Part shown: piece after piece, positions 25,716 through 33,746 of the stretch
Layout of the letters: every line of letters starts with the position of its first letter
Numbering within the stretch: the first letter of the stretch is position 1
Assembly (NCBI RefSeq): GCF_001591605.1
Contig: NZ_BCVF01000030.1
Span: 1-51,634 of the forward strand
Direction: 5' to 3'
Length of the DNA stretch: 51,634 nucleotides
From: Bacillus badius NBRC 15713
GTDB taxonomy: Bacteria; Bacillota; Bacilli; Bacillales; Domibacillaceae
Translations under genes and position numbers: made by a program
The notes under the pieces: generated by a model
What the model was told of the DNA's origin: nothing
The model's database searches: none
Seen by the model: the letters and a program-made list of their open reading frames with translations, nothing else

Positions 25716-27164
25716 TCAAGGAGCCATTTTATCCATCGTTCTTACAAGCCCTTCACTCTTCTGTCCGCTTTCAGCTGGAATCCGATCGATCTTAATATTG
25801 AAATAGCCATAAATAACAGCGATGATCGGGCTAATCCAAGCAAGGAACGCATAGGGTGCATATTCAAAGGCACTTACGCCGAGCACACCAAGCATAAAGA
25901 CCCCGCATGTTGTCCAGGGAATAAGCGGCGAACTCATCGTGCCTGCATCTTCCAGTGTACGGGCCAATACCTTCGGATGAAGGCCTCTTTTTTTATATTC
26001 CGATAAGTACATGCGTCCTGGAATAATAATTGACATGTATTGTTCACACCCGACAGCGTTAGCTGAAAAGCAGGTAACCACTGTAGTAGCAATTAAGCTG
26101 CCGGTTCTTTTTATTCTGCTGACTAACGCCTGCACAATGGTTTCTAGAATCTGCGCTTTCTCAAGCACGCCTCCAAAACTCATAGCGATCAGTACAAGCG
26201 CAATCATGCTCATCATATTTTCAATTCCGCCTTGGTTAAGCAGCTCATCTGTAATCACATTGCCAGTGTCAGCTGCAAAGCCGGTGTGCATGGCAGCGAT
26301 GACATCGTTCAGTCCGGCTCCTTGCACGAATAGCGCGCACAAAGCGCCTGCAATGGACCCGATTGTCAGCCCAGGTATCGCAGGGATCTTAAGCACAAGT
26401 ATGACAATAATAAAGAGAGGCGGAATCAGCAGCAATGGAGAAATAATAAATTGGTCGGTCAGAATGCTTTGAATAAGCTCAACATCATTGACACGGGACC
26501 CTTCTCCAAAATATTTAATGCCAAGAATTCCATATAAAATGAGAGCAATCACCAGTGCCGGGCCCGTTGTATAAATCATATTCCGGATATGATCAAACAG
26601 GCCGATGCCGACAACCGCAGGGGCCAAATTGGTGGTTTCGGACAAAGGGGACATCTTATCTCCAAAGTAAACGCCGGAAACAATCGCTCCTGCCACCATC
26701 GGCAGAGGCACGCCCAATCCTTGTCCAATCCCCATGAGTGCAATGCCGACTGTTCCTGCAGCTGACCATGCATTTCCGGCTGCCATGCTGACAATGCAGC
26801 AAATTAAGCAGGCGGCAAGCAAATAATAAGCCGGTGAAATGATTTCCAAGCCATAATAGATCATGGTCGGCACAATGCCTCCTGCCAGCCAGGTGCCCAT
26901 CAGCGTTCCAATAATCATTAAAATCAGAATCGCTTGAAGCGACAGCATGATCGTTTTTAAAATGCTTTTTTCAATGTCTGTCCAGCTGTGCCCTAGCCGT
27001 ACCGCAATCACCGCAGCGACAATCGTGCTTAGAAACAGCGGAATGTGCGGTTCTGCTTCAAACTTGATAACAGATACAGATAAAGAAACGACCATAAATA
27101 AAACCGGCACTAAAGCCAGCCATATAGAAGGCTTTTTCACCTTTTTCCTAACGTTTTCTTTCAT
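25716..27164 (-). CDS. NhaC family Na+/H+ antiporter-type transporter
   Basis: A 482-aa membrane protein with about 11-12 hydrophobic helices, of the NhaC family. Conserved stretches are SAAGTVGIALMGIGQGLGVPLPMVAGAIVSGVYFGDKMSPLSETTN (positions 120-165) and SSPLIPWTTCGVF. Members exchange Na+/H+ or couple organic acids, as in malate/lactate antiport. It heads an operon with the C45 hydrolase and the oxidase, under a sigma-54 promoter at 27255-27272 and a cre-like site at 27236-27249. That arrangement suggests substrate or product exchange for the amine pathway rather than general pH balance; this is inference. The ATG at 27164 has AGAGGGG about 8 nt upstream. Confidence 0.9.
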   Translation of the reverse strand: MKENVRKKVKKPSIWLALVPVLFMVVSLSVSVIKFEAEPHIPLFLSTIVAAVIAVRLGHSWTDIEKSILKTIMLSLQAILILMIIGTLMGTWLAGGIVPTMIYYGLEIISPAYYLLAACLICCIVSMAAGNAWSAAGTVGIALMGIGQGLGVPLPMVAGAIVSGVYFGDKMSPLSETTNLAPAVVGIGLFDHIRNMIYTTGPALVIALILYGILGIKYFGEGSRVNDVELIQSILTDQFIISPLLLIPPLFIIVILVLKIPAIPGLTIGSIAGALCALFVQGAGLNDVIAAMHTGFAADTGNVITDELLNQGGIENMMSMIALVLIAMSFGGVLEKAQILETIVQALVSRIKRTGSLIATTVVTCFSANAVGCEQYMSIIIPGRMYLSEYKKRGLHPKVLARTLEDAGTMSSPLIPWTTCGVFMLGVLGVSAFEYAPYAFLAWISPIIAVIYGYFNIKIDRIPAESGQKSEGLVRTMDKMAP

Positions 27165-27235
27165 ATCGTTACCCCTCTCTTCATTTGTTTCGCAATCGGC
27201 ATTTGACTAAGCTAAAATCTTATTTATCAAGATCA

Positions 27236-27249
27236 GTAAAGCGCTTACA
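27236..27249. promoter_or_regulatory. cre-like CcpA site over the nhaC start point
   Basis: Minus strand TGTAAGCGCTTTAC: near-consensus catabolite-responsive element, 72 bp before the nhaC start. It overlaps the predicted +1 of the sigma-54 promoter, so CcpA bound there would block initiation. Confidence 0.6.
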
Positions 27250-27254
27250 TATGA

Positions 27255-27272
27255 ATGCAAAATACATACCAA
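27255..27272 (-). promoter_or_regulatory. Sigma-54 (-24/-12) promoter of the nhaC operon
   Basis: Minus strand TTGGTAT (27272-27266), GTATT, TTGCAT (27260-27255). The invariant GG and GC and the whole -12 block match; the -24 block has two changes (TGGTAT for TGGCAC). Confidence 0.75.
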
Positions 27273-27309
27273 TAAAAAACCGCTATTTTCCTCGACTAAC
27301 AGCTCCAGG

Positions 27310-27327
27310 TTTCTCATTTATAAGAAG
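27310..27327. promoter_or_regulatory. Enhancer-like half-degenerate palindrome upstream of nhaC
   Basis: TTTCTCATTTATAAGAAG matches 14 of 18 positions of the patA palindrome TTTCTCATTTTCGAGAAA. It lies about 75 bp upstream of the predicted nhaC operon start point, the same distance as site 1 at patA. Confidence 0.5.
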
Positions 27328-27891
27328 CCTAAACAACGAGCTGATCCTTCCCGGGCAAATGCAGGCTGTTTTCTCAGCTCTCAGCTGTCCGCACACTCAT
27401 TTCGCAATTTTTATAATGATTTCTTAACAATGAGAAGTTCTTGCCGCTGATCATTGCTTTGATGATGGCTCGTCTGCGGACCATTGCAGGTCGGCCCCTC
27501 TTTTTTCTTCTCTAAAACAGGCTGATAGGGGTGAAAACAGACACTTTCGGCGAGCACAGCTTTTTCCGCAAGTGTTTGAATAGATATCCCCGGATGTCCC
27601 ACCGCCTGTTTAAAGTAAAAGGATGAGAAAGAAAGGCGCGCATGATTAGCCATCAGGCGGTGCGTTTCATTTGCCAAAGAGTACCTTTCCTATAAAACAA
27701 TCAAAACGAACAGCACCTATGCAAAGATTGCACATAAGAGCAGCGGGTCAGGTCACCTTCTTGCACACGGATGAAGAAGCCCTCCCTCCTCTCGTCTTCT
27801 CGACCATAGAGCTTTTTACCTGCATTTACCAATGATAAACGTGCATCCAAGCTGTTTTTATGCAAAATAAACTAAATTATGCAATATTTCA

Positions 27892-27914
27892 TAGAAAAAG
27901 AGCGTTCTTTTTCC
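27892..27914. promoter_or_regulatory. Inverted repeat upstream of the puuP sigma-54 promoter
   Basis: AGAAAAAGA-GCGT-TCTTTTTCC, arms of 8-9 bp, centred about 115 bp before the predicted puuP start point. It differs in sequence from the patA sites, so its assignment as an enhancer site is tentative. The rest of 27430-27990 holds nothing firm. Confidence 0.35.
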
Positions 27915-27990
27915 TATATTTTCTTCAACGTTTGACAGCTTTAGTGCTTATTTAAATAAATAAACGGCTTTCACAGCCGGATTAGATAAA

Positions 27991-28008
27991 TTGGCGCAAA
28001 AATTGCAA
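27991..28008 (+). promoter_or_regulatory. Sigma-54 (-24/-12) promoter of puuP
   Basis: Plus strand TTGGCGC (27991-27997), AAAAA, TTGCAA (28003-28008). One change from TGGCAC in the -24 block. The start point would be near 28018, giving a leader of about 150 nt. Confidence 0.85.
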
Positions 28009-28093
28009 CAGTATACAACAAAGGAACTTTTAAGGCAGAAACCAAAGGAGGGAGGACGTATACAGGACTGAACCATCGCCTTAAAATCTCTCC

Positions 28094-28118
28094 ATATTTC
28101 TGAATTTTCAAGAAATAT
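28094..28118. promoter_or_regulatory. Palindrome in the puuP leader
   Basis: ATATTTCT-N9-AGAAATAT, perfect 8-bp arms, with a TTTCT...AGAAA core close to the patA palindromes but one base longer. It lies downstream of the predicted start point, so it may be a downstream enhancer, an RNA hairpin or an operator. Confidence 0.45.
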
Positions 28119-28171
28119 GACTCTTTAAATACTGATTTGAACAACTTAGGAATAAAAAGGAGAGTGAATAC

Positions 28172-29524
28172 ATGTCAGAAAACCATACACTGAAACGTTC
28201 CCTTGGACTTTGGGCTATTGTCGGTCTCGGGCTGGGCTACATGACGCCTACTGTTGTGTTTGACACATTTGGAATCGTTTCCAAAGAAACAAACGGAGTG
28301 GTCCCCCTCGCCTACATCGCCGCTTTAATCGTTATGTTATTTACAGCTATTAGTTATGGAAAAATGGTTCAGGTATTTCCAAGCGCAGGATCTGCCTATA
28401 CGTATACGAGAGAAACAATGAACCCTCTGCTCGGCTTTTTAGTCGGCTGGGCTTCCTTATTGGATTATTTGCTGCTTCCCATGATTAATGCCCTTATTAT
28501 CCGTCTTTATATGGAATCTGTTTTTCCTGATATTCCTTCATGGATCTGGGTGGTTGTCTACGTAGTCATCATTACCGCCATTAATATGTGGGGAATGGGA
28601 AAAACATCCGGGCTGAATTCCCTTCTCGTCGTTTTTGAGGTCGTCTTAATCGGAGCTTTTTTAGTTCTTGCCTTTAAACAGTTATCGAGCGGAATGGGGC
28701 AAGGAACGATTTTTACGACTCAGCCGTTATTCCATGCCGACATTCATCTGACGGCCATTTTAACAGGAGCGACTGTCGTGTGTTTCTCCTTTATCGGGTT
28801 TGATGCGGTGACGATGTACACCGAAGAAGCTGTTGACCAGAAGATTATGCCCAAAGCCATTATGCTTACGGTACTGATTGGCGGAGGAATTTTCTTTGTT
28901 TGCAGTTACTTTGCCCAAGCTCTGTTCCCGGACTTGTCGGGCTTTAAAGTAACAGACGATACATTGCCGGAAATCGGCTTATTCGTCGGCGGATCGATCT
29001 TTAAGCTCTTTTTCCTGTCGGGAGCTTTTGCGGCCACCGTGGCATCGGGGCTTGCCTCTCATGCCAGCGTCTCCCGCCTGCTTTATGTAATGGGCCGAAA
29101 CGGCGTGCTGCCTCGCAGGATGTTCGGTTACATTCATCCGCGATTCCGGACACCTGCCTTCAACGTCATATTTGTCGGAGTTGTTTCATTACTTGCCATT
29201 GCTCCAAGCTTGGAATTAATCTCAGCGGTCATTAACTTTGGCGCGCTGATTGCTTTCACATTCGTGAATCTATCTGTTATCGCTTACTTTGTATTCAAGC
29301 AAAAGAAATATAAAACACCAAAAGATATTTTCTCTTACTTGATTATGCCTCTTATCGGAGCAGGCTTAACCGGCATCTTATGGTATCACCTGCACATGGA
29401 TGCGCTGGTGGCCGGACTCGTTTGGGTCAGTATTGGTGTTGTGTACATGCTATTCCTGATGAAGTTTTCTAAAACCAAACTGTCTGACATTCATATGGAG
29501 GAAGAAAAATCGGCTTCCTTATAA
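28172..29524 (+). CDS. puuP: Putrescine importer-like APC transporter (PuuP family)
   Basis: A 450-aa, 12-helix amino acid-polyamine-organocation transporter. It follows E. coli PuuP closely: TPTVVFDTFGIVS, AISYGKMVQVFPSAGSAYTY, GFLVGWASLLDYLLLPMIN, VVCFSFIGFDAVT and SGLASHASVSRLLYVMGR. PuuP takes up putrescine by proton symport, which would feed the aminotransferase and oxidase routes encoded to the left. GGAGAG lies about 8 nt before the ATG. It is divergent from nhaC, with about 1 kb between them, and carries its own sigma-54 promoter and terminator. Other amines are possible substrates. Confidence 0.9.
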   Translation: MSENHTLKRSLGLWAIVGLGLGYMTPTVVFDTFGIVSKETNGVVPLAYIAALIVMLFTAISYGKMVQVFPSAGSAYTYTRETMNPLLGFLVGWASLLDYLLLPMINALIIRLYMESVFPDIPSWIWVVVYVVIITAINMWGMGKTSGLNSLLVVFEVVLIGAFLVLAFKQLSSGMGQGTIFTTQPLFHADIHLTAILTGATVVCFSFIGFDAVTMYTEEAVDQKIMPKAIMLTVLIGGGIFFVCSYFAQALFPDLSGFKVTDDTLPEIGLFVGGSIFKLFFLSGAFAATVASGLASHASVSRLLYVMGRNGVLPRRMFGYIHPRFRTPAFNVIFVGVVSLLAIAPSLELISAVINFGALIAFTFVNLSVIAYFVFKQKKYKTPKDIFSYLIMPLIGAGLTGILWYHLHMDALVAGLVWVSIGVVYMLFLMKFSKTKLSDIHMEEEKSASL

Positions 29525-29558
29525 CAGATGAAGGAGCTGTCCATACGTCTCTGAAATA

Positions 29559-29588
29559 AAAACGGGCAGATTGTTCTCCGCCTGTTTT
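29559..29588 (+). terminator. Terminator of puuP
   Basis: Stem AAAACGGGC / GCCTGTTTT (one G-T pair) with a 12-nt loop, 35 nt after the puuP stop, ending in TTTT. Confidence 0.6.
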
Positions 29589-29598
29589 GAAGAAAAAT

Positions 29599-29652
29599 AA
29601 AGAGACCGACCCAAAAGATCATGAAAGAGGATCTTGTTGGGGCGGTCTCTTT
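29599..29652 (-). terminator. Terminator of the 29722 MFS gene
   Basis: Stem AAAGAGACCG / CGGTCTCTTT plus inner AAGATC / GATCTT. Minus-strand exit is TTTATTTTTC. It could also back up the puuP terminator from the other side. Confidence 0.8.
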
Positions 29653-29721
29653 GACTGCCTTCTTCTTGAAATAAAAACGTTCAGGCAATTGTTATGGCCG
29701 AGCGGCAGCTTCCAATCCATT

Positions 29722-31011
29722 TCAGGAAGGATGTCTCCGCGCCCAGATAACAACAGGAACAAGCAACAGCGACAGCAAGCCGCCAAGAAGCGAAAGGGCA
29801 GCATAGCTTGAATAAGCAGCTATTATGCCGGAAAGAACTCCGCCAGTCGCGCCAGACAAAGCAACCAGCACATCGACTGTCCCTTGAACCTTCGCACGGT
29901 CAGACGGCAGAGTGGCATCAACGATTAATGTGGTTCCGCTAATCAGCCCAAAGTTCCAGCCGAGCCCAAGCAAGGCAAGTGCGGCAATCAGCAAGAATAG
30001 TGAATCCGCAGGAGCGAAAGCCGCTAAAAGACCGGCAGCAAGCAATGTAACCCCAGAAGCAACAGCCATCGCTGTACGTCCTGCCTTATCAACAAGAAGG
30101 CCGGTTACGAGCGAAGGAAGGTACATGGCGCCGACATGGATGCCAATGACGAGCCCCACCTCGTTCAAATGGTGGCCATGATGTCCCATATGAACAGGGG
30201 TCATCGTCATAATCGCCACCATCACGAGTTGAGTCAGAATCATAATTGCGGCACCAACAACAACGCCTCGGCGGTCGGTGGCCAGTTGCCCCGCCTCTGC
30301 AGACGAGCAGGCTTTTTGTTCTTCTCCAACTGCTTTTGCGACGATCAAAGGATCTGGACGAAGCAAAAAGAAAATCACCAAACCGGCGAGTGTATAAGCA
30401 GCAGCGGCCAAAATAAAGGGCCCGGCTAAAGCAGGAACACCTATAGACATGGCAAACTCGCCCATAATACCGACGAGATTGGGACCGGCAACCGCACCAA
30501 GCGTCGTAGATACCATGGCGATGCTGACAGCCGTTGCCCTTTTGGCAGAAGCCGCTAAATCGGTTCCTGCATAGCGCGCCTGCAAATTGGTCGCCGTGCC
30601 GGAACCATAAATCAGCAAGGAAGCAAAAAGCAGGATAAGGTTATCTGTGACTGCGGCAAGAACTACCCCAATGGCTCCCAAACCGCCAGCCAAAAAACCG
30701 GCAGCTAAGCCGAGACGACGACCAAAACGCTGGGATAGCCTTCCGACTAACAGCGCAGCTCCAGCAGAGCCAAGAGTAAACAGAGCTGTTGGAACCCCCG
30801 CAAAGCCATCTGTGCCTAACATGCTGCGGGCGAGCAGAGCGCCAACCGTAATGCCGGCAGCAAGCCCGGCCCCGCCAAAAATTTGCGACAGCACGACGAT
30901 CATTAACGTCCGCCGGTACAGCTTGTTCTGCTTCTCCGGAGAATGTATATAACTTTGCAGCCAAACCGGTTGCTCTTGGACTGCAGCTGAATCCTTACTT
31001 TTGTACTCCAT
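29722..31011 (-). CDS. MFS transporter, probable drug/metabolite exporter
   Basis: 429 aa, about 12 helices. The MFS motif A analogue GRLSQRFGRRLGLAAGF follows helix 2 and LVDKAGRTAMAVA follows helix 8. A histidine-rich loop (HMGHHGHHLNE) precedes helix 7. The substrate is not recognisable. Its DNA is visibly richer in G and C at third positions than its neighbours, so it may have arrived by transfer, but I could not measure this. The ATG at 31011 follows AAGGGACAGGG. A 24-bp palindrome about 85 bp upstream may be its operator. Confidence 0.85.
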   Translation of the reverse strand: MEYKSKDSAAVQEQPVWLQSYIHSPEKQNKLYRRTLMIVVLSQIFGGAGLAAGITVGALLARSMLGTDGFAGVPTALFTLGSAGAALLVGRLSQRFGRRLGLAAGFLAGGLGAIGVVLAAVTDNLILLFASLLIYGSGTATNLQARYAGTDLAASAKRATAVSIAMVSTTLGAVAGPNLVGIMGEFAMSIGVPALAGPFILAAAAYTLAGLVIFFLLRPDPLIVAKAVGEEQKACSSAEAGQLATDRRGVVVGAAIMILTQLVMVAIMTMTPVHMGHHGHHLNEVGLVIGIHVGAMYLPSLVTGLLVDKAGRTAMAVASGVTLLAAGLLAAFAPADSLFLLIAALALLGLGWNFGLISGTTLIVDATLPSDRAKVQGTVDVLVALSGATGGVLSGIIAAYSSYAALSLLGGLLSLLLVPVVIWARRHPS

Positions 31012-31095
31012 CCCTGTCCCTTCCTTCTAACCCTTTTCTTTTATGCTTTTACTTTGTTCGATCCTACTGCTTTTTAACACTGTCATTCTATTACA

Positions 31096-31119
31096 TTAAT
31101 AGCAGAATACTGCCACTAA
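31096..31119. promoter_or_regulatory. Candidate operator upstream of the MFS gene
   Basis: Imperfect palindrome of 10-bp arms (TTAATAGCAG and CTGCCACTAA, 8 of 10 pairing) around AATA, the size and shape of a MarR or TetR site. Flanking direct repeats CATTCTA occur at both sides. No regulator gene is adjacent. The remaining part of 31012-31395 shows no other supported signal. Confidence 0.35.
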
Positions 31120-31395
31120 ATGAGTCTCTATTTCATTCTACTCTATAAACCCACCAGGGTAAATATGAAAATAATCAAGAGCGGCAGCCTTGCTGGGATC
31201 CACCGAATATGGCTGCTTCTCTTACAAAAGTATGAACGGTCAATCTGCCCGAATGAGAGACACACAACGTTCACACATATATTTACAAAAATGGAGCAAT
31301 GAAAGATATACTGGTTTTATATTCAAAAAATGTGAAGGAAATCAGCAGATAAAGAGCTATCTGCCGCCTTGCAAAAGGCTTGGGGAGGGATTTGA

Positions 31396-32589
31396 ATGTC
31401 CGGCGTTTCGCTCATTGAATTAAGCAGCACCGCACTGTATATTTCTTTTTTAATTTATTTAATTGCTATTGTCCCTTGGGGGTTATCAGTAAAATCAAAA
31501 AAGAAAGCTTTTGCCAGAATGGGGCTTGCCTTAACTATAGCAGGCTTTGTTTTGCAATTATTTTACTTTATAAGCAGATGGTATGTTTCAGGGCATGCCC
31601 CTGTAAGTAATCTTTATGAATTTATGACTTTCTTTGGAATCATGCTGGTGGGCAGCTTCTTGATTATGTACTATCTTTACCGCCAAAGTGTCATGGGGCT
31701 TTTTGTTCTTCCAATAGCTCTGCTCATTCTTGGTTACGCCAACGCTTTTTCCAAAGAAATTTCTCCGCTTATTCCTGCTTTACAAAGTAAATGGCTGACT
31801 ATCCATGTGATAACTGTCGCTTTTTCAAGCGCTATTTTATCTATATCCTTTATTACCGGATTCATTTTTTTATTAAAAACGATTGATGTGAACGAAAAAA
31901 GCAAACAAACTTTTTTCTTGGAATTAACGATGTACTTTTTAACTGTTGTACTAGGCTTCATCCTCATTACGACTTCATTTAATGTGACGGGATATAAGAA
32001 ATATGTGATGTTTGAAAACCGCCAGCAAAAAATAGAAGTCTATGACTATCAGTTGCCGGCCATTACCGTCCCGAAAGATTCCGTTGTTGTCAAGTCACCG
32101 GCCAGCACAGAGGCTTTGCGCGATAAAAACGGTCTGGTTGAAATCCCTGTCATCATCGACGCTAAAAAACTAAACACGATTATTTGGGCATTTCTAACCG
32201 GCTCCCTCGTTTATGCGCTCATTCGCCTCATAACCAAGCGGAAAATGATCTCTTTAATCAAGCCTTTTTCACAAAAGGTAAATGCCGACTTAATGGATGA
32301 GGTCACATACAGATCAGTGGTCATCGGATTTCCTTTATTTGCCCTTGGCGGCTTAATATTCGCTATGATTTGGGCGCAAATGGCCTGGAGCCGATTTTGG
32401 GGCTGGGACCCGAAAGAAGTTTGGGCACTTATTACGTTCTTGTTTTACGCCGCCTTGCTGCACCTAAGAATCGGCAAAGGCTGGGAAGGCGAAAGAACAG
32501 CTTGGATGGCCTTGATCGGTTTCGGAATTATTATTTTTAATCAAGTGTTCGTCAATTTGATCATTTCAGGATTGCATTCTTATGCGTAA
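31396..32589 (+). CDS. resC: Cytochrome c biogenesis protein ResC/CcsA type
   Basis: 397 aa. It has the tryptophan-rich haem-handling WWD motif (WSRFWGWDPKEVWALITFL, near residue 330), conserved membrane histidines and about eight helices, as in B. subtilis ResC. With ResB it carries haem to the outer face of the membrane and attaches it to apocytochrome c. The ATG at 31396 follows GGGAGGG. The unusual point is context: resA and resB normally sit next to resC, yet here the neighbours are transporters and no ResB-like protein is in the window. It may be a second copy or a relocated gene. Confidence 0.85.
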   Translation: MSGVSLIELSSTALYISFLIYLIAIVPWGLSVKSKKKAFARMGLALTIAGFVLQLFYFISRWYVSGHAPVSNLYEFMTFFGIMLVGSFLIMYYLYRQSVMGLFVLPIALLILGYANAFSKEISPLIPALQSKWLTIHVITVAFSSAILSISFITGFIFLLKTIDVNEKSKQTFFLELTMYFLTVVLGFILITTSFNVTGYKKYVMFENRQQKIEVYDYQLPAITVPKDSVVVKSPASTEALRDKNGLVEIPVIIDAKKLNTIIWAFLTGSLVYALIRLITKRKMISLIKPFSQKVNADLMDEVTYRSVVIGFPLFALGGLIFAMIWAQMAWSRFWGWDPKEVWALITFLFYAALLHLRIGKGWEGERTAWMALIGFGIIIFNQVFVNLIISGLHSYA

Positions 32590-32598
32590 TCCTATCTG

Positions 32599-32635
32599 GC
32601 CTCCGTCAAATCAATGAGACGGGGCTTTTTCTTTT
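32599..32635 (+). terminator. Terminator of resC
   Basis: Stem GCCTCCGTC / GACGGGGC followed by TTTTTCTTTT on the plus strand, 10 nt after the stop. Confidence 0.75.
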
Positions 32636-32766
32636 GCCTCCGGATCGAAATGCGAAATAACCATAAGAAGGCCTATTTGCCCCTTGTTTCTCCTCGGAAA
32701 ACCTGTGAAAGTCTGCCTCCCCTTGTTATTTTCTGTTAAAATATACACGTATTGGAGGGGAATGGT

Positions 32767-33546
32767 ATGGAAGAAATTCATTTTGGTTTATTAGCTTTTT
32801 TGATTGCAGCTGGTTTTGCGGCGGCTTTTATTGATGCGGTGGTAGGCGGCGGCGGACTAATCTCTATCCCTGCCTTGCTGTTTACCGGGCTCTCTCCCGC
32901 TGTCGCATTAGGAACGAATAAGCTGGCAGCCACGATGGGAGCCCTGACAAGCACGATTTCTTTTCTTCGCTCGGGAAAGATTCATACGAAGCTTGTATTA
33001 AAATTGCTTCCTCTTTCCGTTATTGGATCTGCCATAGGGGTCTACATCGTACAGCTCATACCGTCTGAATTTTTAAAACCGCTCATTCTGGTTCTTCTTA
33101 TTCTTGTGACCGTCTATACACTGCTGAAAAGGGATTGGGGAATGGAATCTACCTTTAGGCAGCTGTCCTTTAAAATGGCGCTGTTCATTATTAGTGCCGC
33201 CTTCGTGATCGGATTTTATGACGGCTTTTTAGGGGCCGGAACCGGCTCGTTTCTGCTTTTTGCTTTTTTGCTGCTGGGCTTTGATTTTGTTCAAGCGGCC
33301 GGCAATGCAAAAGCGTTAAATTTCGGCAGTAATTTAGCCGCACTCCTTACATTTATTGGGTTTGATTCAGTGAACTTCTTTTACGGAATTCCCATGGGGC
33401 TAGCGATGGTGCTGGGCGCTCTGGCAGGGTCTAGAGTAGCGATAAAAAGCGGTGCCTCTTATGTAAAAGTGCTGTTTATTATGATAACGGTCCTCCTCAT
33501 CGGAAAAAGCTTCTGGGATTATATGCAGACCCGCCTGTTTTCTTAA
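32767..33546 (+). CDS. TSUP family membrane transporter (TauE/SafE/YfcA-like)
   Basis: 259 aa, eight predicted helices. Family motifs are FIDAVVGGGGLISIPALL and, in the second half, FYDGFLGAGTGSFLLF. Members export sulfite, sulfoacetate or related organosulfur anions; the substrate here is unknown. GGAGGGG lies 6 nt before the ATG at 32767, and the in-frame TTG at 32752 overlaps that site, so I exclude it. It stands alone between resC and a PucR-type regulator. A stable hairpin (33568-33594, AGCTGCCG / CGGCAGCT) follows but has no T-run. Confidence 0.85.
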   Translation: MEEIHFGLLAFLIAAGFAAAFIDAVVGGGGLISIPALLFTGLSPAVALGTNKLAATMGALTSTISFLRSGKIHTKLVLKLLPLSVIGSAIGVYIVQLIPSEFLKPLILVLLILVTVYTLLKRDWGMESTFRQLSFKMALFIISAAFVIGFYDGFLGAGTGSFLLFAFLLLGFDFVQAAGNAKALNFGSNLAALLTFIGFDSVNFFYGIPMGLAMVLGALAGSRVAIKSGASYVKVLFIMITVLLIGKSFWDYMQTRLFS

Positions 33547-33746
33547 ATTAAAACCAGTGACCTTCCAAGCTGCCGCACTTCCCGGCAGCTTGAAGCGTTT
33601 CAGCTAAACGATCTTTCGGCCCCTCTTCCTTTTGTTCTGTACAGCAGAAAAAACAAGCGGCTCCGGCCATTGCGAATATATCGTCTATCTCCTTGCATAA
33701 TGCTTTATAATCATGATATCTGTATGGTTGGAAAGGGTGATCGGTC

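Noticed and set aside
27411-27677. 88-codon minus-strand frame with a TTG start between nhaC and puuP
   Set aside because: Poor composition, no good ribosome site and no recognisable family. A TGGCAA-N5-ACGC near its start has sigma-54 spacing but a bad -12 block.
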